From positions 868,001-932,000 of the forward strand of contig NZ_CP125957.1 of NCBI RefSeq assembly GCF_030064125.1: a DNA stretch of 64,000 bases, in the 5' to 3' direction. Every line of letters starts with the position of its first letter. Position 1 is the stretch's first letter. Positions 15,273 through 25,526 of this stretch are shown piece after piece. The DNA comes from Pseudomonas sp. G2-4 (GTDB lineage: Bacteria; Pseudomonadota; Gammaproteobacteria; Pseudomonadales; Pseudomonadaceae). The notes beneath the pieces were generated by a model, which had not been told where the DNA came from, ran no database searches, and worked only from the letters and a program-made list of their open reading frames with translations. The translations under genes and the position numbers were made by a program.

Positions 15273-15731
15273 GTGTCGAGCAAGCTAGAACAGTTGCAGG
15301 CCTTGTTGGCCCCGGTGGTCGTGGCCCTTGGCTATGAATGCTGGGGTATTGAGTTTTCGGCTCAAGGTCGCCACTCACTGTTGCGCGTTTATATCGATAA
15401 GGAAGGCGGCGTGTTGGTGGATGATTGCGCCATCGTCAGCCGTCAGATCAGCGGTGTACTGGATGTCGAAGATCCAATCACCTCCGAATACACCCTTGAA
15501 GTTTCCTCGCCTGGCATGGAACGCCCTCTGTTCACCCTTGAACAGTTCGCTTCGTTTGCCGGTGAACAAGTGAAAATCAAGCTGCGCTCGCCCTTCGAAG
15601 GCCGACGCAACTTTCAAGGCCTTCTGCGCGGTGTAGAAGAGCAGGACGTCGTGGTGCAGGTAGAAGACCATGAGTTCCTGTTGCCGATCGATATGATCGA
15701 CAAGGCCAACATTATTCCCAGTTTTGACTGA
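15273..15731 (+). CDS. rimP: Ribosome maturation factor RimP
   Basis: A 152-residue factor for 30S subunit maturation. The N-terminal alpha/beta domain includes [11 protein letters not shown] and [20 protein letters not shown]. The linker signature is [16 protein letters not shown], and the C-terminal SH3-like domain ends [11 protein letters not shown]. The GTG start at 15273 has GAGGGGG five bases upstream and gives [14 protein letters not shown]; an ATG at 15255 lies before that ribosome-binding site. rimP-nusA-infB is a conserved operon. Confidence 0.97.
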   Translation: MSSKLEQLQALLAPVVVALGYECWGIEFSAQGRHSLLRVYIDKEGGVLVDDCAIVSRQISGVLDVEDPITSEYTLEVSSPGMERPLFTLEQFASFAGEQVKIKLRSPFEGRRNFQGLLRGVEEQDVVVQVEDHEFLLPIDMIDKANIIPSFD

Positions 15732-15790
15732 TACGTGCCAGATACTGCGGATCCCGCGGATCCAATGGCTTGCGAAAGGCGAGGCGTACG

Positions 15791-17272
15791 ATGAGCAAAG
15801 AAGTACTGCTGGTTGTTGAGTCGGTATCCAATGAAAAGGGCGTACCGGCTAACGTTATTTTTGAAGCGCTGGAGTTGGCCCTGGCCACTGCCACTAAAAA
15901 GCGGTTTGAAGACGAAGTTGATTTGCGTGTGGAAATTAATCGCCACACCGGTGCCTATGAGACTTTCCGTCGCTGGACGGTGGTCGAGGAAGCCGACCTG
16001 GACGATCCGGCTATCGAAACCTGGCCGAGCAAGGTTGCAGAAACGCATCCTGGCGCCCAGGTCGGTGATGTAGTCGAAGAAAAGATCGAGTCCATCGAGT
16101 TCGGTCGCATCGCTGCACAGACTGCCAAGCAGGTCATTGTGCAAAAAGTTCGCGAAGCCGAGCGTGCACAAGTCGTTGACGCCTATCGCGAGCGCCTGGG
16201 GGAAATCATCTCCGGCACCGTGAAAAAAGTTACCCGCGACAACGTGATCGTCGACCTGGGCAACAACGCCGAAGCGTTGCTGGCCCGTGAAGACATCATT
16301 TCTCGCGAAACTTTCCGGGTTGGCGTGCGCCTGCGCGCGCTGCTCAAGGAAATCCGCACCGAGAACCGCGGCCCGCAGCTGATCCTGTCGCGTACTGCGC
16401 CGGAAATGCTGATCGAGTTGTTCCGCATCGAAGTGCCGGAAATTGCTGAAGGCCTGATCGAAGTAATGGCTGCCTCCCGTGATCCGGGTTCGCGTGCCAA
16501 GATCGCGGTCCGCTCCAAGGACAAACGCATCGACCCGCAAGGTGCCTGTATCGGCATGCGTGGTTCGCGTGTCCAGGCCGTATCCGGCGAGTTGGGCGGC
16601 GAGCGCGTGGACATCGTCCTGTGGGACGACAACCCGGCTCAGTTCGTGATCAATGCCATGTCGCCTGCTGAAGTGGCGGCAATTATCGTTGACGAAGATG
16701 CCCATGCCATGGACATCGCCGTTGGCGCAGACAATCTCGCTCAGGCCATCGGTCGCGGTGGTCAGAACGTGCGTCTGGCCAGCCAGTTGACCGGCTGGAC
16801 CCTGAACGTGATGACCGAATCGGACATCCAGGCTAAGCAGCAAGCTGAAACCGGCGACATCCTGCGCAACTTCATCGACGAGCTTGAAGTCGATGAAGAG
16901 CTGGCACAGGTGCTGGTGGATGAAGGCTTTACCAGCCTGGAAGAGATTGCCTACGTACCGGTGGAAGAGATGCTCAACATCGACGGCTTTGACGAGGAAA
17001 TCGTCAACGAGCTTCGCGCTCGGGCCAAGGATCGTTTGTTGACCAAAGCTATCGCTACTGAGGAAAAGCTGGCAGACGCCCATCCGGCCGAAGACCTGCT
17101 CTCGCTTGAGGGCATGGACAAGGATTTGGCGATGGAACTGGCGGTGCGCGGCGTAATTACCCGCGAAGACCTGGCCGAGCAGTCTATTGACGATCTGCTC
17201 GACATCGACGGCATTGACGATGATCGTGCCGGCAAGTTGATCATGGCCGCCCGAGCCCACTGGTTCGAGTAA
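15791..17272 (+). CDS. nusA: Transcription termination/antitermination protein NusA
   Basis: A 493-residue RNA polymerase-binding factor controlling pausing, termination and antitermination. Domains in order are the N-terminal RNAP-binding domain (1-125), S1 (about 135-200, with [18 protein letters not shown]), KH1 and KH2 (about 230-345, with [17 protein letters not shown] and [18 protein letters not shown]), and two C-terminal acidic helix-hairpin-helix repeats (about 360-490), the gammaproteobacterial form that binds the alpha subunit. The ATG at 15791 gives [10 protein letters not shown], the family start. Confidence 0.98.
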   Translation: MSKEVLLVVESVSNEKGVPANVIFEALELALATATKKRFEDEVDLRVEINRHTGAYETFRRWTVVEEADLDDPAIETWPSKVAETHPGAQVGDVVEEKIESIEFGRIAAQTAKQVIVQKVREAERAQVVDAYRERLGEIISGTVKKVTRDNVIVDLGNNAEALLAREDIISRETFRVGVRLRALLKEIRTENRGPQLILSRTAPEMLIELFRIEVPEIAEGLIEVMAASRDPGSRAKIAVRSKDKRIDPQGACIGMRGSRVQAVSGELGGERVDIVLWDDNPAQFVINAMSPAEVAAIIVDEDAHAMDIAVGADNLAQAIGRGGQNVRLASQLTGWTLNVMTESDIQAKQQAETGDILRNFIDELEVDEELAQVLVDEGFTSLEEIAYVPVEEMLNIDGFDEEIVNELRARAKDRLLTKAIATEEKLADAHPAEDLLSLEGMDKDLAMELAVRGVITREDLAEQSIDDLLDIDGIDDDRAGKLIMAARAHWFE

Positions 17273-17299
17273 TTAGGCGCGGCCTGAGGAGAGAAGTGC

Positions 17300-19822
17300 A
17301 TGACGCAAGTCACGGTGAAACAACTGGCCGATGAGGTCAAAACACCGGTAGAGCGCCTGTTGCAGCAGATGCGTGAGGCAGGTCTGCCGCACACCGCCGC
17401 CGAGGAACATGTGACCGACAGTGAGAAGCAGTCCCTGCTGACTCACTTGAAGAGCAGTCACAAGGCGAAAGTGGAAGAACCGCGCAAGATCACTCTGCAG
17501 CGTAAAACCACCAGCACCCTGCGTGTTGCCGGTAGCAAAAGCATCAGCGTTGAAGTACGCAAGAAAAAAGTCTTCGTACAGCGCAGCCCGGAAGAAATCG
17601 AAGCCGAGCGCAAACGCGAACTGGAAGAACGTCGCGCAGTAGAAAATGCTGCTCGTCAAAAGGCTGAAGAAGAAGCCAAGCGTCGCGCCGAAGAAGAAGC
17701 GCGTCGCCAGCCTGCTGCTGCGCAGTCCGCTCCGGCCGAAGCCGTTGCGGCGCCGGCTGCAGTTGCCGAGCCTGTGCGTGAAAGCGCGCCGGTCGTGGCG
17801 CCAGCGCCAGCACCAGCGGCTGATGCTCGCAAGCGCGATGAACAGCGTCGTCCGGACAAACCGCGTGCCGACGACAACCGTCGTGGCAGCGGCGATGGCG
17901 AGCGCAAAAACGCTCCTCATCGTGCCTCGGTCAAGGAAAAGGCGCCGGCACCACGCGTCGCGCCACGTACCACCGACGAAGAAAGCGATAGCTTCCGTCG
18001 CGGCGGTCGCGGCAAGGCCAAGCTGAAGAAACGCAACGCCCACGGTTTCCAGAGCCCGACCGGCCCTGTCGTGCGTGAAGTGAAGATCGGCGAGACCATC
18101 ACTGTGGGCGATCTGGCCCAGCAGATGTCGGTCAAGGCTGCTGAAATCATCAAGTTCATGTTCAAGCTGGGTACGCCGGCCACCATCAACCAGGTACTGG
18201 ATCAGGAAACTGCCCAACTGGTTGCTGAAGAGCTGGGCCACAAAGTGACCCTGGTCAGCGACACGGCCCTGGAAGATTCCCTGGCCGAGTCCCTGAAGTT
18301 TGAAGGTGAGGCGGTTTCCCGTGCGCCGGTCGTGACCGTAATGGGCCACGTTGACCACGGTAAAACCTCCCTGCTCGACTATATCCGTCGTGCGAAGGTT
18401 GCGGCAGGCGAGGCTGGCGGTATTACCCAGCACATCGGCGCCTACCATGTTGAAACCGAACGCGGCATGGTCACCTTCCTCGACACCCCTGGCCACGCCG
18501 CGTTTACCGCAATGCGTGCCCGTGGTGCCAAGGCGACCGACATCGTGATCCTGGTGGTTGCAGCGGACGACGGCGTAATGCCGCAGACCGTTGAAGCCGT
18601 TCAGCACGCCAAGGCTGCCGGTGTTCCGCTGGTTGTTGCAGTGAACAAAATCGACAAGCCCGGCGCCGATCTCGATCGTATCCGCAGCGAACTGTCGGTT
18701 CACGGCGTGACTTCGGAAGAGTGGGGCGGCGACACCCCGTTCGTATCGGTTTCGGCGAAAGTCGGTACCGGCGTGGACGAGTTGCTCGAAGCTGTTCTGC
18801 TGCAAGCTGAAGTTCTCGAGCTGAAAGCGACACCATCGGCTCCTGGTCGTGGCGTCGTGGTTGAATCGCGTCTCGACAAAGGTCGTGGCCCGGTTGCTAC
18901 CGTTCTGGTTCAAGACGGTACCTTGCGTCAAGGCGACATGGTGCTGGTCGGTTCGAACTATGGCCGCGTTCGCGCCATGCTGGACGAGAACGGCAAGCCA
19001 ATCAAAGAAGCCGGTCCTTCCATCCCTGTCGAGATCCTCGGCCTGGACGGCACTCCGGATGCTGGCGACGAGATGAGCGTTGTGGCTGACGAGAAGAAAG
19101 CCCGTGAAGTGGCTCTGTTCCGTCAAGGCAAGTTCCGCGAAGTCAAACTGGCTCGCGCTCACGCCGGCAAGCTGGAAAACATCTTCGAGAACATGGGTCA
19201 GGAAGAGAAGAAGACGCTCAACATCGTCCTCAAATCCGACGTCCGTGGTTCGTTGGAAGCGTTGAACGGCGCCTTGAACGGCCTGGGTAACGACGAAGTG
19301 CAAGTGCGTGTGGTCGGTGGCGGTGTCGGTGGTATCACCGAGTCCGACGCCAACCTGGCACTGGCCTCCAACGCTGTACTGTTCGGCTTCAACGTGCGTG
19401 CCGATGCTGGCGCTCGCAAGATCGTCGAGCAGGAAGGCCTGGATATGCGTTACTACAACGTGATCTACGACATCATCGAAGACGTCAAGAAAGCCCTGAC
19501 CGGTATGCTGGGCAGCGATGTTCGCGAGAACATCCTGGGTACCGCCGAGGTGCGTGACGTGTTCCGTTCGCCGAAGTTTGGCGCGATCGCCGGTTGCATG
19601 GTGATCGAAGGTGTCGTTCACCGTAACCGTCCAATCCGTGTACTGCGTGAAGACATCGTTATCTTCGAAGGCGAGCTGGAATCCCTGCGCCGCTTCAAGG
19701 ATGACGCTTCGGAAGTACGTGCCGGCATGGAATGCGGTATTGGCGTCAAGAGCTACAACGACGTCAAGGTCGGCGACAAGATCGAAGTCTTCGAGAAGGT
19801 CCAGGTTGCTCGCAGCCTCTGA
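17300..19822 (+). CDS. infB: Translation initiation factor IF-2
   Basis: An 840-residue GTPase that places fMet-tRNA on the 30S subunit and promotes subunit joining. The N-terminus has the IF2N fold ([24 protein letters not shown]), then a long charged Ala/Glu/Arg and Pro/Ala linker (about 85-255), a second IF2N (about 263-320), and the GTPase domain with G1 GHVDHGKT near residue 349, DTPGHAAF and NKIDKPGA. Domains II-IV end with the fMet-tRNA-binding C2 domain. rbfA and truB follow in the usual order. Confidence 0.98.
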   Translation: MTQVTVKQLADEVKTPVERLLQQMREAGLPHTAAEEHVTDSEKQSLLTHLKSSHKAKVEEPRKITLQRKTTSTLRVAGSKSISVEVRKKKVFVQRSPEEIEAERKRELEERRAVENAARQKAEEEAKRRAEEEARRQPAAAQSAPAEAVAAPAAVAEPVRESAPVVAPAPAPAADARKRDEQRRPDKPRADDNRRGSGDGERKNAPHRASVKEKAPAPRVAPRTTDEESDSFRRGGRGKAKLKKRNAHGFQSPTGPVVREVKIGETITVGDLAQQMSVKAAEIIKFMFKLGTPATINQVLDQETAQLVAEELGHKVTLVSDTALEDSLAESLKFEGEAVSRAPVVTVMGHVDHGKTSLLDYIRRAKVAAGEAGGITQHIGAYHVETERGMVTFLDTPGHAAFTAMRARGAKATDIVILVVAADDGVMPQTVEAVQHAKAAGVPLVVAVNKIDKPGADLDRIRSELSVHGVTSEEWGGDTPFVSVSAKVGTGVDELLEAVLLQAEVLELKATPSAPGRGVVVESRLDKGRGPVATVLVQDGTLRQGDMVLVGSNYGRVRAMLDENGKPIKEAGPSIPVEILGLDGTPDAGDEMSVVADEKKAREVALFRQGKFREVKLARAHAGKLENIFENMGQEEKKTLNIVLKSDVRGSLEALNGALNGLGNDEVQVRVVGGGVGGITESDANLALASNAVLFGFNVRADAGARKIVEQEGLDMRYYNVIYDIIEDVKKALTGMLGSDVRENILGTAEVRDVFRSPKFGAIAGCMVIEGVVHRNRPIRVLREDIVIFEGELESLRRFKDDASEVRAGMECGIGVKSYNDVKVGDKIEVFEKVQVARSL

Positions 19823-19893
19823 CTCGCGCACTTCAAGAGCCACACCGGGCAGCCGCATGAACATGCGCTGCCTCGCGGGTGGACTCTAAACGC

Positions 19894-19930
19894 AACGCCC
19901 GGTCTGGCTTTTGTCAGGCCGGGCGTTTGC
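19894..19930 (+). terminator. Hairpin between infB and rbfA
   Basis: AACGCCCGG and CCGGGCGTT pair around an inner CTG/CAG step with a T-rich loop. Only TTT follows, so termination may be partial, allowing read-through into rbfA-truB. Confidence 0.6.
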
Positions 19931-19981
19931 CGCTTTCAGACCTCACGGGTTTGACCGTGGGGCAGTAACAGGTAACAAGAC

Positions 19982-20383
19982 ATGGCAAAAGAATACAGCC
20001 GTACCCAACGAATCGGTGATCAGATGCAGCGCGAGCTGGCCCAACTGATCCGCCGCGAAGTCAAAGACCCGCGCGTCGGCCTGGTCACCATTACCGCAGT
20101 GGAAGTCAGCCGTGACGTCGGTCATGCGAAGATTTTCATCACCGTGATGGGCCAGGACAGCGCCGAAGAAATCGCCCAAAGCATCAAGGTGCTCAACTCC
20201 GCTGCCGGGTTCCTGCGCATGCAGTTGGCCCGGGAAATGAAGTTGCGCAGCGTCCCACAGTTGCACTTCCACTACGACGAAAGCGTCGTGCGGGGTGCGC
20301 ACCTGTCGGCGTTGATCGAGCGTGCCGTTGCTGAAGACAGTCAGCACCCGGTTGCTGCTGAACCTGAAGACGCCAAGGAGTAA
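19982..20383 (+). CDS. rbfA: Ribosome-binding factor A
   Basis: A 133-residue cold-shock-type 30S maturation factor with a KH-like fold. Conserved features are the N-terminal [23 protein letters not shown], then [21 protein letters not shown], and [24 protein letters not shown]. The final acidic tail is variable. truB starts 3 bases after the stop. Confidence 0.97.
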   Translation: MAKEYSRTQRIGDQMQRELAQLIRREVKDPRVGLVTITAVEVSRDVGHAKIFITVMGQDSAEEIAQSIKVLNSAAGFLRMQLAREMKLRSVPQLHFHYDESVVRGAHLSALIERAVAEDSQHPVAAEPEDAKE

Positions 20384-20386
20384 TCG

Positions 20387-21304
20387 GTGGCTCAGGTCAA
20401 ACGTATCCGCCGTAACGTCAGCGGCATCATCCTGCTCGACAAGCCGTTGGGGTTCACCTCCAACGCGGCGTTGCAGAAGGTTCGCTGGCTGCTCAATGCT
20501 GAAAAGGCCGGCCACACGGGTAGCCTCGATCCGTTGGCCACCGGCGTATTGCCGTTGTGCTTCGGCGAAGCGACCAAGTTCTCTCAATACCTGCTCGATT
20601 CCGACAAGGGTTATGAAACCCTGGCGCAACTGGGCAAGACCACCACCACGGCGGACGCCGAAGGTGAGGTTCTGCTGGAGCGTCCAGTGACCGTTGGTCA
20701 GGCGGATGTCGAGGCCGTATTGCCGCATTTTCGGGGGAAAATCAGCCAGATACCGCCGATGTACTCCGCCCTCAAGCGTGATGGCCAGCCGTTGTACAAG
20801 CTGGCCCGTGCAGGCGAAGTAGTGGAGCGTGAACCGCGTTCTGTTACTATTGCGCGCTTGGAATTGCTGGCCTTTGACGGTAATACTGCACGGCTCGCCG
20901 TGGATTGCAGCAAAGGCACCTATATCCGCACCCTGGTGGAGGATATCGGTGAGCAACTCGGCTGTGGCGCGTACGTGGCTGAATTGCGACGGACCCAGGC
21001 CGGGCCTTTCACGTTGGCCCAGACGGTCACGCTGGAAGAGCTCGAAGCGGTACATGCCGAAGGCGGCAACGAAGCGGTCGACCGTTTCCTGATGCCATCG
21101 GACAGCGGGTTGCTGGATTGGCCGCTGTTGCAGTTCTCGGAACACAGCGCGTTCTACTGGCTCAACGGCCAGCCGGTACGCGCCCCGGATGCGCCGAAGT
21201 TCGGCATGGTACGGGTACAGGATCACAATGGTCGCTTCATCGGTATCGGTGAAGTGAGCGAAGACGGGCGGATCGCGCCGCGTCGACTGATTCGGTCAGA
21301 ATGA
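20387..21304 (+). CDS. truB: tRNA pseudouridine(55) synthase TruB
   Basis: A 305-residue enzyme that makes pseudouridine 55 in the tRNA T loop. The catalytic Asp lies in [24 protein letters not shown] near residue 47. Other motifs are [25 protein letters not shown] and the RNA-contacting [24 protein letters not shown]. The C-terminal PUA-like extension ends PRRLIRSE. The start is GTG at 20387, 3 bases after rbfA, with GGAG in the rbfA end as ribosome-binding site. Confidence 0.97.
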   Translation: MAQVKRIRRNVSGIILLDKPLGFTSNAALQKVRWLLNAEKAGHTGSLDPLATGVLPLCFGEATKFSQYLLDSDKGYETLAQLGKTTTTADAEGEVLLERPVTVGQADVEAVLPHFRGKISQIPPMYSALKRDGQPLYKLARAGEVVEREPRSVTIARLELLAFDGNTARLAVDCSKGTYIRTLVEDIGEQLGCGAYVAELRRTQAGPFTLAQTVTLEELEAVHAEGGNEAVDRFLMPSDSGLLDWPLLQFSEHSAFYWLNGQPVRAPDAPKFGMVRVQDHNGRFIGIGEVSEDGRIAPRRLIRSE

Positions 21305-21379
21305 CCGGAACCGGCCTGTGTAATAGCGGGCTGGCGAGTGTGGCTGTTAACAGGCACGGTCACTACTCATTTATAGATA

Positions 21380-21423
21380 CAGGGATTTGTCCCTGGCCTG
21401 TTGAAACCGCCCCTGGGTGGTTT
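21380..21423 (+). promoter_or_regulatory. rpsO leader hairpins, possible S15 operator
   Basis: Two hairpins lie directly ahead of the rpsO ribosome-binding site: CAGGGA/TCCCTG (21380-21395, loop TTTG), and AAACCGCC/GGTGGTTT (21404-21423, loop CCTG, one G-U pair). The second ends 7 bases before AAAGGA. S15 represses its own translation through leader structures in several bacteria; that this element does so is inferred from position. Confidence 0.55.
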
Positions 21424-21443
21424 CCTGATAAAAGGATTGCCTC

Positions 21444-21713
21444 ATGGCTCTCGACGTTCAAGAAAAAGCACAAATCGTAGCTGACTACCAGCAAGCTGTT
21501 GGTGACACTGGTTCGCCAGAAGTGCAAGTTGCACTGCTGACCCACAACATCAACAAGTTGCAAGGTCACTTCAAGGCCAACGGTAAAGATCACCACTCCC
21601 GTCGTGGTCTGATCCGCATGGTAAACCAGCGCCGTAAGCTGCTGGACTACCTGAAAGGCAAGGATCTGGGTCGCTATCAGGCTCTGATCGGTCGCCTGGG
21701 TCTGCGTCGCTAA
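21444..21713 (+). CDS. rpsO: 30S ribosomal protein S15
   Basis: An 89-residue primary 16S rRNA-binding protein of the platform. Signatures are [50 protein letters not shown] and the C-terminal [13 protein letters not shown]. Its length matches the family exactly. The ribosome-binding site AAAGGA lies 7 bases before the ATG. It is paired with pnp downstream, as in E. coli. Confidence 0.98.
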   Translation: MALDVQEKAQIVADYQQAVGDTGSPEVQVALLTHNINKLQGHFKANGKDHHSRRGLIRMVNQRRKLLDYLKGKDLGRYQALIGRLGLRR

Positions 21714-21729
21714 TCAGCGATTGCGCTAG

Positions 21730-21789
21730 AGGTTGGTTGTTTGCCGTGTGCCGGTGGGATTCCCGCTGGCCATGGCAGGCTTCCAGCCT
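21730..21789 (+). promoter_or_regulatory. Long stem-loop in the pnp leader, probable RNase III/PNPase control site
   Basis: TGCCGTG-T-GCCGGTGGG (21742-21758) pairs with CCCGCTGGC-CATGGCA (21762-21777) to give a 16-bp stem with one bulged T and an ATT loop. An outer stem AGGTTGG/CCAGCCT (21730-21736 with 21783-21789) extends it. No T-run follows, so it is not a simple terminator. In E. coli a similar double-stranded pnp leader is cut by RNase III and then used by PNPase to repress its own mRNA. The same role here is inferred from position and shape. Confidence 0.65.
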
Positions 21790-21906
21790 CAAGTTTTATC
21801 TGGATACACGTTTTACCCTGGACGAGGGTTGGGCCGACTCCCGACATTGCCCAAGAATTTCGCAAGAAAACAAGTTCCCCAAGAGCCACAAAGAAGGTAG
21901 GACACC

Positions 21907-24012
21907 GTGAACCCGGTAATCAAAAAATTCCAATTCGGTCAGTCGACCGTTACCCTCGAGACTGGCCGTATCGCCCGTCAGGCCTCCGGCGCAGTGCTGG
22001 TCACCGTTGACGACGACGTCAGCGTATTGGTGACCGTTGTCGGTGCCAAGCAAGCCGATCCAGGCAAGGGCTTCTTCCCTCTGTCTGTTCACTACCAGGA
22101 AAAGACTTACGCTGCCGGTAAGATCCCTGGCGGTTTCTTCAAGCGCGAAGGCCGTCCTTCCGAGAAAGAAACCCTGACTTCCCGACTGATCGACCGTCCG
22201 ATCCGTCCGCTGTTCCCAGAAGGCTTCATGAACGAAGTGCAGGTTGTCTGCACCGTCGTCTCCACCAGCAAGAAAACCGATCCGGACATCGCTGCGATGA
22301 TCGGTACCTCGGCTGCGCTGGCCATCTCCGGCATTCCTTTCGATGGCCCGATCGGCGCCGCCCGCGTCGCGTTCCACGAAAGCACCGGCTACCTGCTGAA
22401 CCCGACTTACGAACAACAGAAAGCTTCGAGCCTGGACATGGTCGTTGCCGGCACTTCGGAAGCCGTGTTGATGGTTGAATCGGAAGCCAAAGAGCTCACC
22501 GAAGACCAGATGCTGGGCGCGGTACTGTTTGCTCACGACGAGTTCCAGGTTGTGATCAACGCTGTTAAAGAACTGGCCGCCGAAGCTGCCAAGCCGACCT
22601 GGACCTGGGCTCCACAGCCAGAAGCCACGGCGCTGCTGGGCGCTATCCGTGCCGAGTTCGGCGACGCGATCTCCCAGGCTTACACCATCACCATCAAGGC
22701 CGACCGTTACGCTCGTCTGGGCGAACTGAAAGACCAGGTGGTTGCCAAGCTGTCCGGCGAAGAAGGCCAACCGACTTCCGCTGAAGTCAAAGCTGCTTTC
22801 GGCGAAATCGAATACCGCACCGTTCGCGAAAACATCGTTAACGGCAAGCCACGTATCGACGGCCGCGACACCAAGACCGTACGTCCGCTGAACATCGAAG
22901 TTGGCGTTCTGCCGAAGACCCACGGTTCGGCTCTGTTCACGCGTGGCGAAACCCAGGCCCTGGTCGTTGCCACACTGGGCACCGCCCGTGACGCGCAGCT
23001 GCTGGACACCCTGGAAGGCGAAAAGAAAGACCCGTTCATGCTGCACTACAACTTCCCTCCGTTCTCGGTGGGCGAGTGTGGTCGCATGGGTGGCGCCGGT
23101 CGCCGCGAAATCGGTCACGGCCGTCTGGCCCGTCGTTCGGTCCAGGCCATGCTGCCAGCCGCTGACGTGTTCCCGTACACCATTCGTGTGGTATCGGAAA
23201 TCACCGAGTCCAACGGCTCGAGCTCCATGGCTTCGGTCTGCGGCGCTTCCCTGGCCCTGATGGACGCCGGTGTGCCGATGAAGGCCCCGGTTGCCGGTAT
23301 CGCCATGGGTCTGGTGAAAGAAGGCGAGAAATTCGCCGTCCTGACCGACATCCTGGGTGACGAAGACCACCTGGGCGACATGGACTTCAAAGTGGCCGGT
23401 ACCGCCAAGGGCGTGACCGCACTGCAGATGGACATCAAGATCAAGGGCATCACCGAAGAGATCATGGAAATCGCCCTGGGCCAAGCCCTGGAAGCGCGCC
23501 TGAACATCCTCGGCCAGATGAACCAGATCATTGGTCAGTCCCGTACCGAGCTGTCGGAAAATGCTCCGACCATGATCGCGATGAAAATCGACACCGACAA
23601 AATCCGTGATGTCATCGGTAAAGGTGGCGCGACCATCCGTGCAATCTGTGAAGAAACCAAGGCTTCGATCGACATCGAAGACGACGGCTCGATCAAGATC
23701 TTCGGCGAAACCAAGGAAGCGGCAGAAGCAGCACGCCAGCGCGTCCTGGGCATCACTGCCGAAGCCGAGATCGGCAAGATCTACGTCGGCAAGGTTGAGC
23801 GCATCGTCGACTTCGGCGCCTTCGTCAACATCCTGCCAGGCAAGGACGGTCTGGTGCACATCTCCATGCTGAGCGATGCTCGCGTCGAGAAAGTGACTGA
23901 CATCCTCAAAGAAGGCCAGGAAGTGGAAGTGCTGGTACTGGACGTGGACAACCGCGGCCGTATCAAGCTGTCCATCAAGGACGTAGCAGCAGCCAAGGCA
24001 TCGGGCGTTTAA
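21907..24012 (+). CDS. pnp: Polyribonucleotide nucleotidyltransferase (PNPase)
   Basis: A 701-residue phosphorolytic 3'-5' exoribonuclease of the degradosome. Two RNase PH-like domains (about 1-215 and 305-540) are linked by a helical domain. Visible signatures include [22 protein letters not shown] residues in the second core and [16 protein letters not shown] at the active site. A KH domain (about 555-610, [11 protein letters not shown]) and an S1 domain (about 622-692, [21 protein letters not shown]) follow. The start is GTG at 21907 after AGGTAGGA. An intrinsic terminator follows. Confidence 0.98.
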   Translation: MNPVIKKFQFGQSTVTLETGRIARQASGAVLVTVDDDVSVLVTVVGAKQADPGKGFFPLSVHYQEKTYAAGKIPGGFFKREGRPSEKETLTSRLIDRPIRPLFPEGFMNEVQVVCTVVSTSKKTDPDIAAMIGTSAALAISGIPFDGPIGAARVAFHESTGYLLNPTYEQQKASSLDMVVAGTSEAVLMVESEAKELTEDQMLGAVLFAHDEFQVVINAVKELAAEAAKPTWTWAPQPEATALLGAIRAEFGDAISQAYTITIKADRYARLGELKDQVVAKLSGEEGQPTSAEVKAAFGEIEYRTVRENIVNGKPRIDGRDTKTVRPLNIEVGVLPKTHGSALFTRGETQALVVATLGTARDAQLLDTLEGEKKDPFMLHYNFPPFSVGECGRMGGAGRREIGHGRLARRSVQAMLPAADVFPYTIRVVSEITESNGSSSMASVCGASLALMDAGVPMKAPVAGIAMGLVKEGEKFAVLTDILGDEDHLGDMDFKVAGTAKGVTALQMDIKIKGITEEIMEIALGQALEARLNILGQMNQIIGQSRTELSENAPTMIAMKIDTDKIRDVIGKGGATIRAICEETKASIDIEDDGSIKIFGETKEAAEAARQRVLGITAEAEIGKIYVGKVERIVDFGAFVNILPGKDGLVHISMLSDARVEKVTDILKEGQEVEVLVLDVDNRGRIKLSIKDVAAAKASGV

Positions 24013-24040
24013 TCACCCCCTCGCTTAGCCGCTGAACAAG

Positions 24041-24072
24041 CAAACGCCCCGACTGGTTCGGGGCGTTTTGCT
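24041..24072 (+). terminator. Intrinsic terminator after pnp
   Basis: CAAACGCCCCGA and TCGGGGCGTTTTG pair around a short CTGGT loop, ending in TTTT. It marks the end of the rimP-to-pnp cluster, 28 bases after the pnp stop. Confidence 0.85.
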
Positions 24073-24137
24073 GTGTGGCAAATATCCCTGGGTCACGGGT
24101 TGCCTGGCCCCAGGGGACGATGCTAGGTTTAGCCACC

Positions 24138-24213
24138 GCCCGTGTAGCTCAGTCGGTAGAGCAGCGCACTCGTAACGCGAAGGTCGCAGGTTCGATTCCT
24201 GTCTCGGGCACCA
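24138..24213 (+). tRNA. tRNA-Thr (CGT)
   Basis: A 76-base tRNA with encoded CCA. The acceptor stem is GCCCGTG/CTCGGGC. The anticodon loop CTCGTAA gives anticodon CGT for ACG codons. The G27/A43 non-pair is also found in E. coli tRNA-Thr(CGT). The gene lies at the border between the pnp cluster and a hicAB pair; tRNA ends are common integration points, but no attachment-site duplication was recognised nearby. Confidence 0.95.
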
Positions 24214-24231
24214 GAGTTCTACGTCTACCTT

Positions 24232-24573
24232 TTACGCGTGATGTTGTAAGTATTCGTTCAGTGCTTGGCGAGTCAGATCGTTTAACGACACATTTTGTCG
24301 AGTAGCAGCCAAAGCTGCCGCTAAATGCAGGTCGTGGCCGATACGCACATTGAATGATCCTTTGCAGGGAATTTCTGGCTTCTGTCCGAGTTGCTGGCAG
24401 GTCTGTAGATAATCATCTATTGCTTCTCGAAAAGCCTCTTCGAGCTCAGCCACTGTTTGCCCCTCATAGCTCACCAACGCCCGAATGAATAAGAGCTTTC
24501 CGAACAGGCATTTGTCCTCGGTGCTTGCTTCAATTGAACCGACATAGCCCTTGTATTGCAGTTGGGCGCTCAT
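24232..24573 (-). CDS. hicB: HicB-family antitoxin
   Basis: A 113-residue protein. The N-terminal half has the HicB fold (YKGYVGSIEAS, then LVSYEGQTVAELEEAFREAIDDYL) and the C-terminal half a ribbon-helix-helix DNA-binding segment (GSFNVRIGHDLHLAAALAATRQNVSLNDLTRQALNEYLQ). It neutralises HicA and probably represses the operon. Its start overlaps the end of the hicA frame by four bases (ATGA), so the pair is translationally coupled, toxin first. It converges on tRNA-Thr, leaving 18 bases. Confidence 0.9.
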   Translation of the reverse strand: MSAQLQYKGYVGSIEASTEDKCLFGKLLFIRALVSYEGQTVAELEEAFREAIDDYLQTCQQLGQKPEIPCKGSFNVRIGHDLHLAAALAATRQNVSLNDLTRQALNEYLQHHA

Positions 24574-24821
24574 GGAATCAGGCCTCCTGTTTTCAATTGC
24601 TCAATGATCTGGCGTCTTATATACGCTTTGAGCTCATTACCCGGATGGGGCTTGTGCAAGTTGATCATTGCACTTGGGTTCCCATTGTCGAATTTGACCC
24701 GACTACCCGATCCCTCCAAGTGGGAGTAACCCAGGCGACAAAGCAGGGTGACAAGCTCCGACCAAGTGAAGGTGCTTTGTCCGTTGAGTAGCTTCGCCAG
24801 GAGCTTTTCATTTTTTGACAT
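24570..24821 (-). CDS. hicA: HicA-family mRNA interferase toxin
   Basis: An 83-residue dsRBD-fold toxin expected to cleave mRNA in the cytoplasm. Visible are TFTWSELVTLLCRLGYSHLEGSGSRVKF and the end motif INLHKPHPGNELKAYIRRQIIEQLK. The His usually found after the glycine in the GSHH motif is replaced by the GSGSRV form. I recall this from a known HicA subgroup that relies on the later HKPHPG, so activity is plausible but not certain. It is the first gene of the minus-strand pair. Confidence 0.88.
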   Translation of the reverse strand: MSKNEKLLAKLLNGQSTFTWSELVTLLCRLGYSHLEGSGSRVKFDNGNPSAMINLHKPHPGNELKAYIRRQIIEQLKTGGLIP

Positions 24822-25181
24822 GAATGCCTTTAATTGCGACTGAATATAGTTGCATGCGTCTGGACGGTCAATGAGCGGGCCTCAACCCACTGAGTCTGAG
24901 TGCTGAGGTAATGGAATATTTATAAGGGGTGAATCCCCTCGCATGGAAACGAGAAACTGTAACCAGGCACATACCCCATTTCCCCCATTCGATTCCGGTT
25001 GTTGCACTGGCTTGCGTCTCTGTTAGGATTCCTTGGCCCAAGAAATGAACACCTTTGTTTTCAGATGATCCCCGAATGGTTCTGAAGGCCAGATAAACCG
25101 GGCTTTTAAACGGTTTTTTGCGTCAGAGAGATCCTTGATGATCCAGATCCATCTTCCATTCCCCAGATCAGCGAGAACGCC
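24822..25181. other. Intergenic region between hicA and the next + strand gene (360 bp)
   Basis: No gene is supported. A candidate + strand promoter, TTGCAC (25002-25007) and TAGGAT (25024-25029), has a 16-base spacer and could serve the downstream gene with a leader of about 145 bases. A small hairpin AGGGG/CCCCT lies at 24925-24939. The sequence is less GC-rich than the flanking genes. Confidence 0.5.
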
Positions 25182-25487
25182 ATGACCGTTAAAGAATTGA
25201 CCCAGGAAGCCAGGCACGAAGAAGCGCTGAAAAAATACGTACTGGATGCGCCCCAGTTGCTGGAAGAGATCAAGGACTTGCCCGCCGACGATCAGAAAGA
25301 CCAGATCCAGTGGGCGTTCGAGGACGAGGCCGAGGCCCAGGGGCTGCAGCCTTGGGAACTGACGCTCAAGTACACCAGCACGCCTGAAGAATTCGAGGAG
25401 CAGCGCCTGGCGTTGCACAAGGAAGCGGCCGAGGTGTTGGGTGTGGAGTGGGATGAGTACTGCGAGATGAATAATCTGGTGGTCTGA
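25182..25487 (+). CDS. Small acidic conserved hypothetical protein (possibly DUF6388)
   Basis: A 101-residue soluble, mostly helical protein rich in Glu, Asp and Lys. No signal peptide or membrane segment is seen. It begins MTVKELTQEARHEEALKKYV and contains the conserved-looking core GLQPWELTLKYTS. I do not know its function; the DUF6388 label is a recollection. It stands alone, convergent with nadC, sharing the two-way terminator between them. Confidence 0.75.
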   Translation: MTVKELTQEARHEEALKKYVLDAPQLLEEIKDLPADDQKDQIQWAFEDEAEAQGLQPWELTLKYTSTPEEFEEQRLALHKEAAEVLGVEWDEYCEMNNLVV

Positions 25488-25488
25488 G

Positions 25489-25523
25489 AAAAACGCCAGC
25501 CTTCTTGAGGCTGGCGTTTTTTG
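25489..25523. terminator. Bidirectional intrinsic terminator
   Basis: AAAAACGCCAGCCT and AGGCTGGCGTTTTTT form a long stem with a TCTTG loop and A/T runs on both sides. It lies between the convergent DUF6388-like gene and nadC and can end transcription from both. Confidence 0.9.
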
Positions 25524-25526
25524 TTG

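Noticed and set aside
15614..19864. Long minus-strand open frames (548 and 863 codons).
   Set aside because: They are antisense shadows of nusA and infB, both complete and canonical on the + strand.
24138..25181. Genomic island integrated at tRNA-Thr.
   Set aside because: Only hicAB follows. No integrase and no duplicated tRNA end were seen, so only a boundary is noted.
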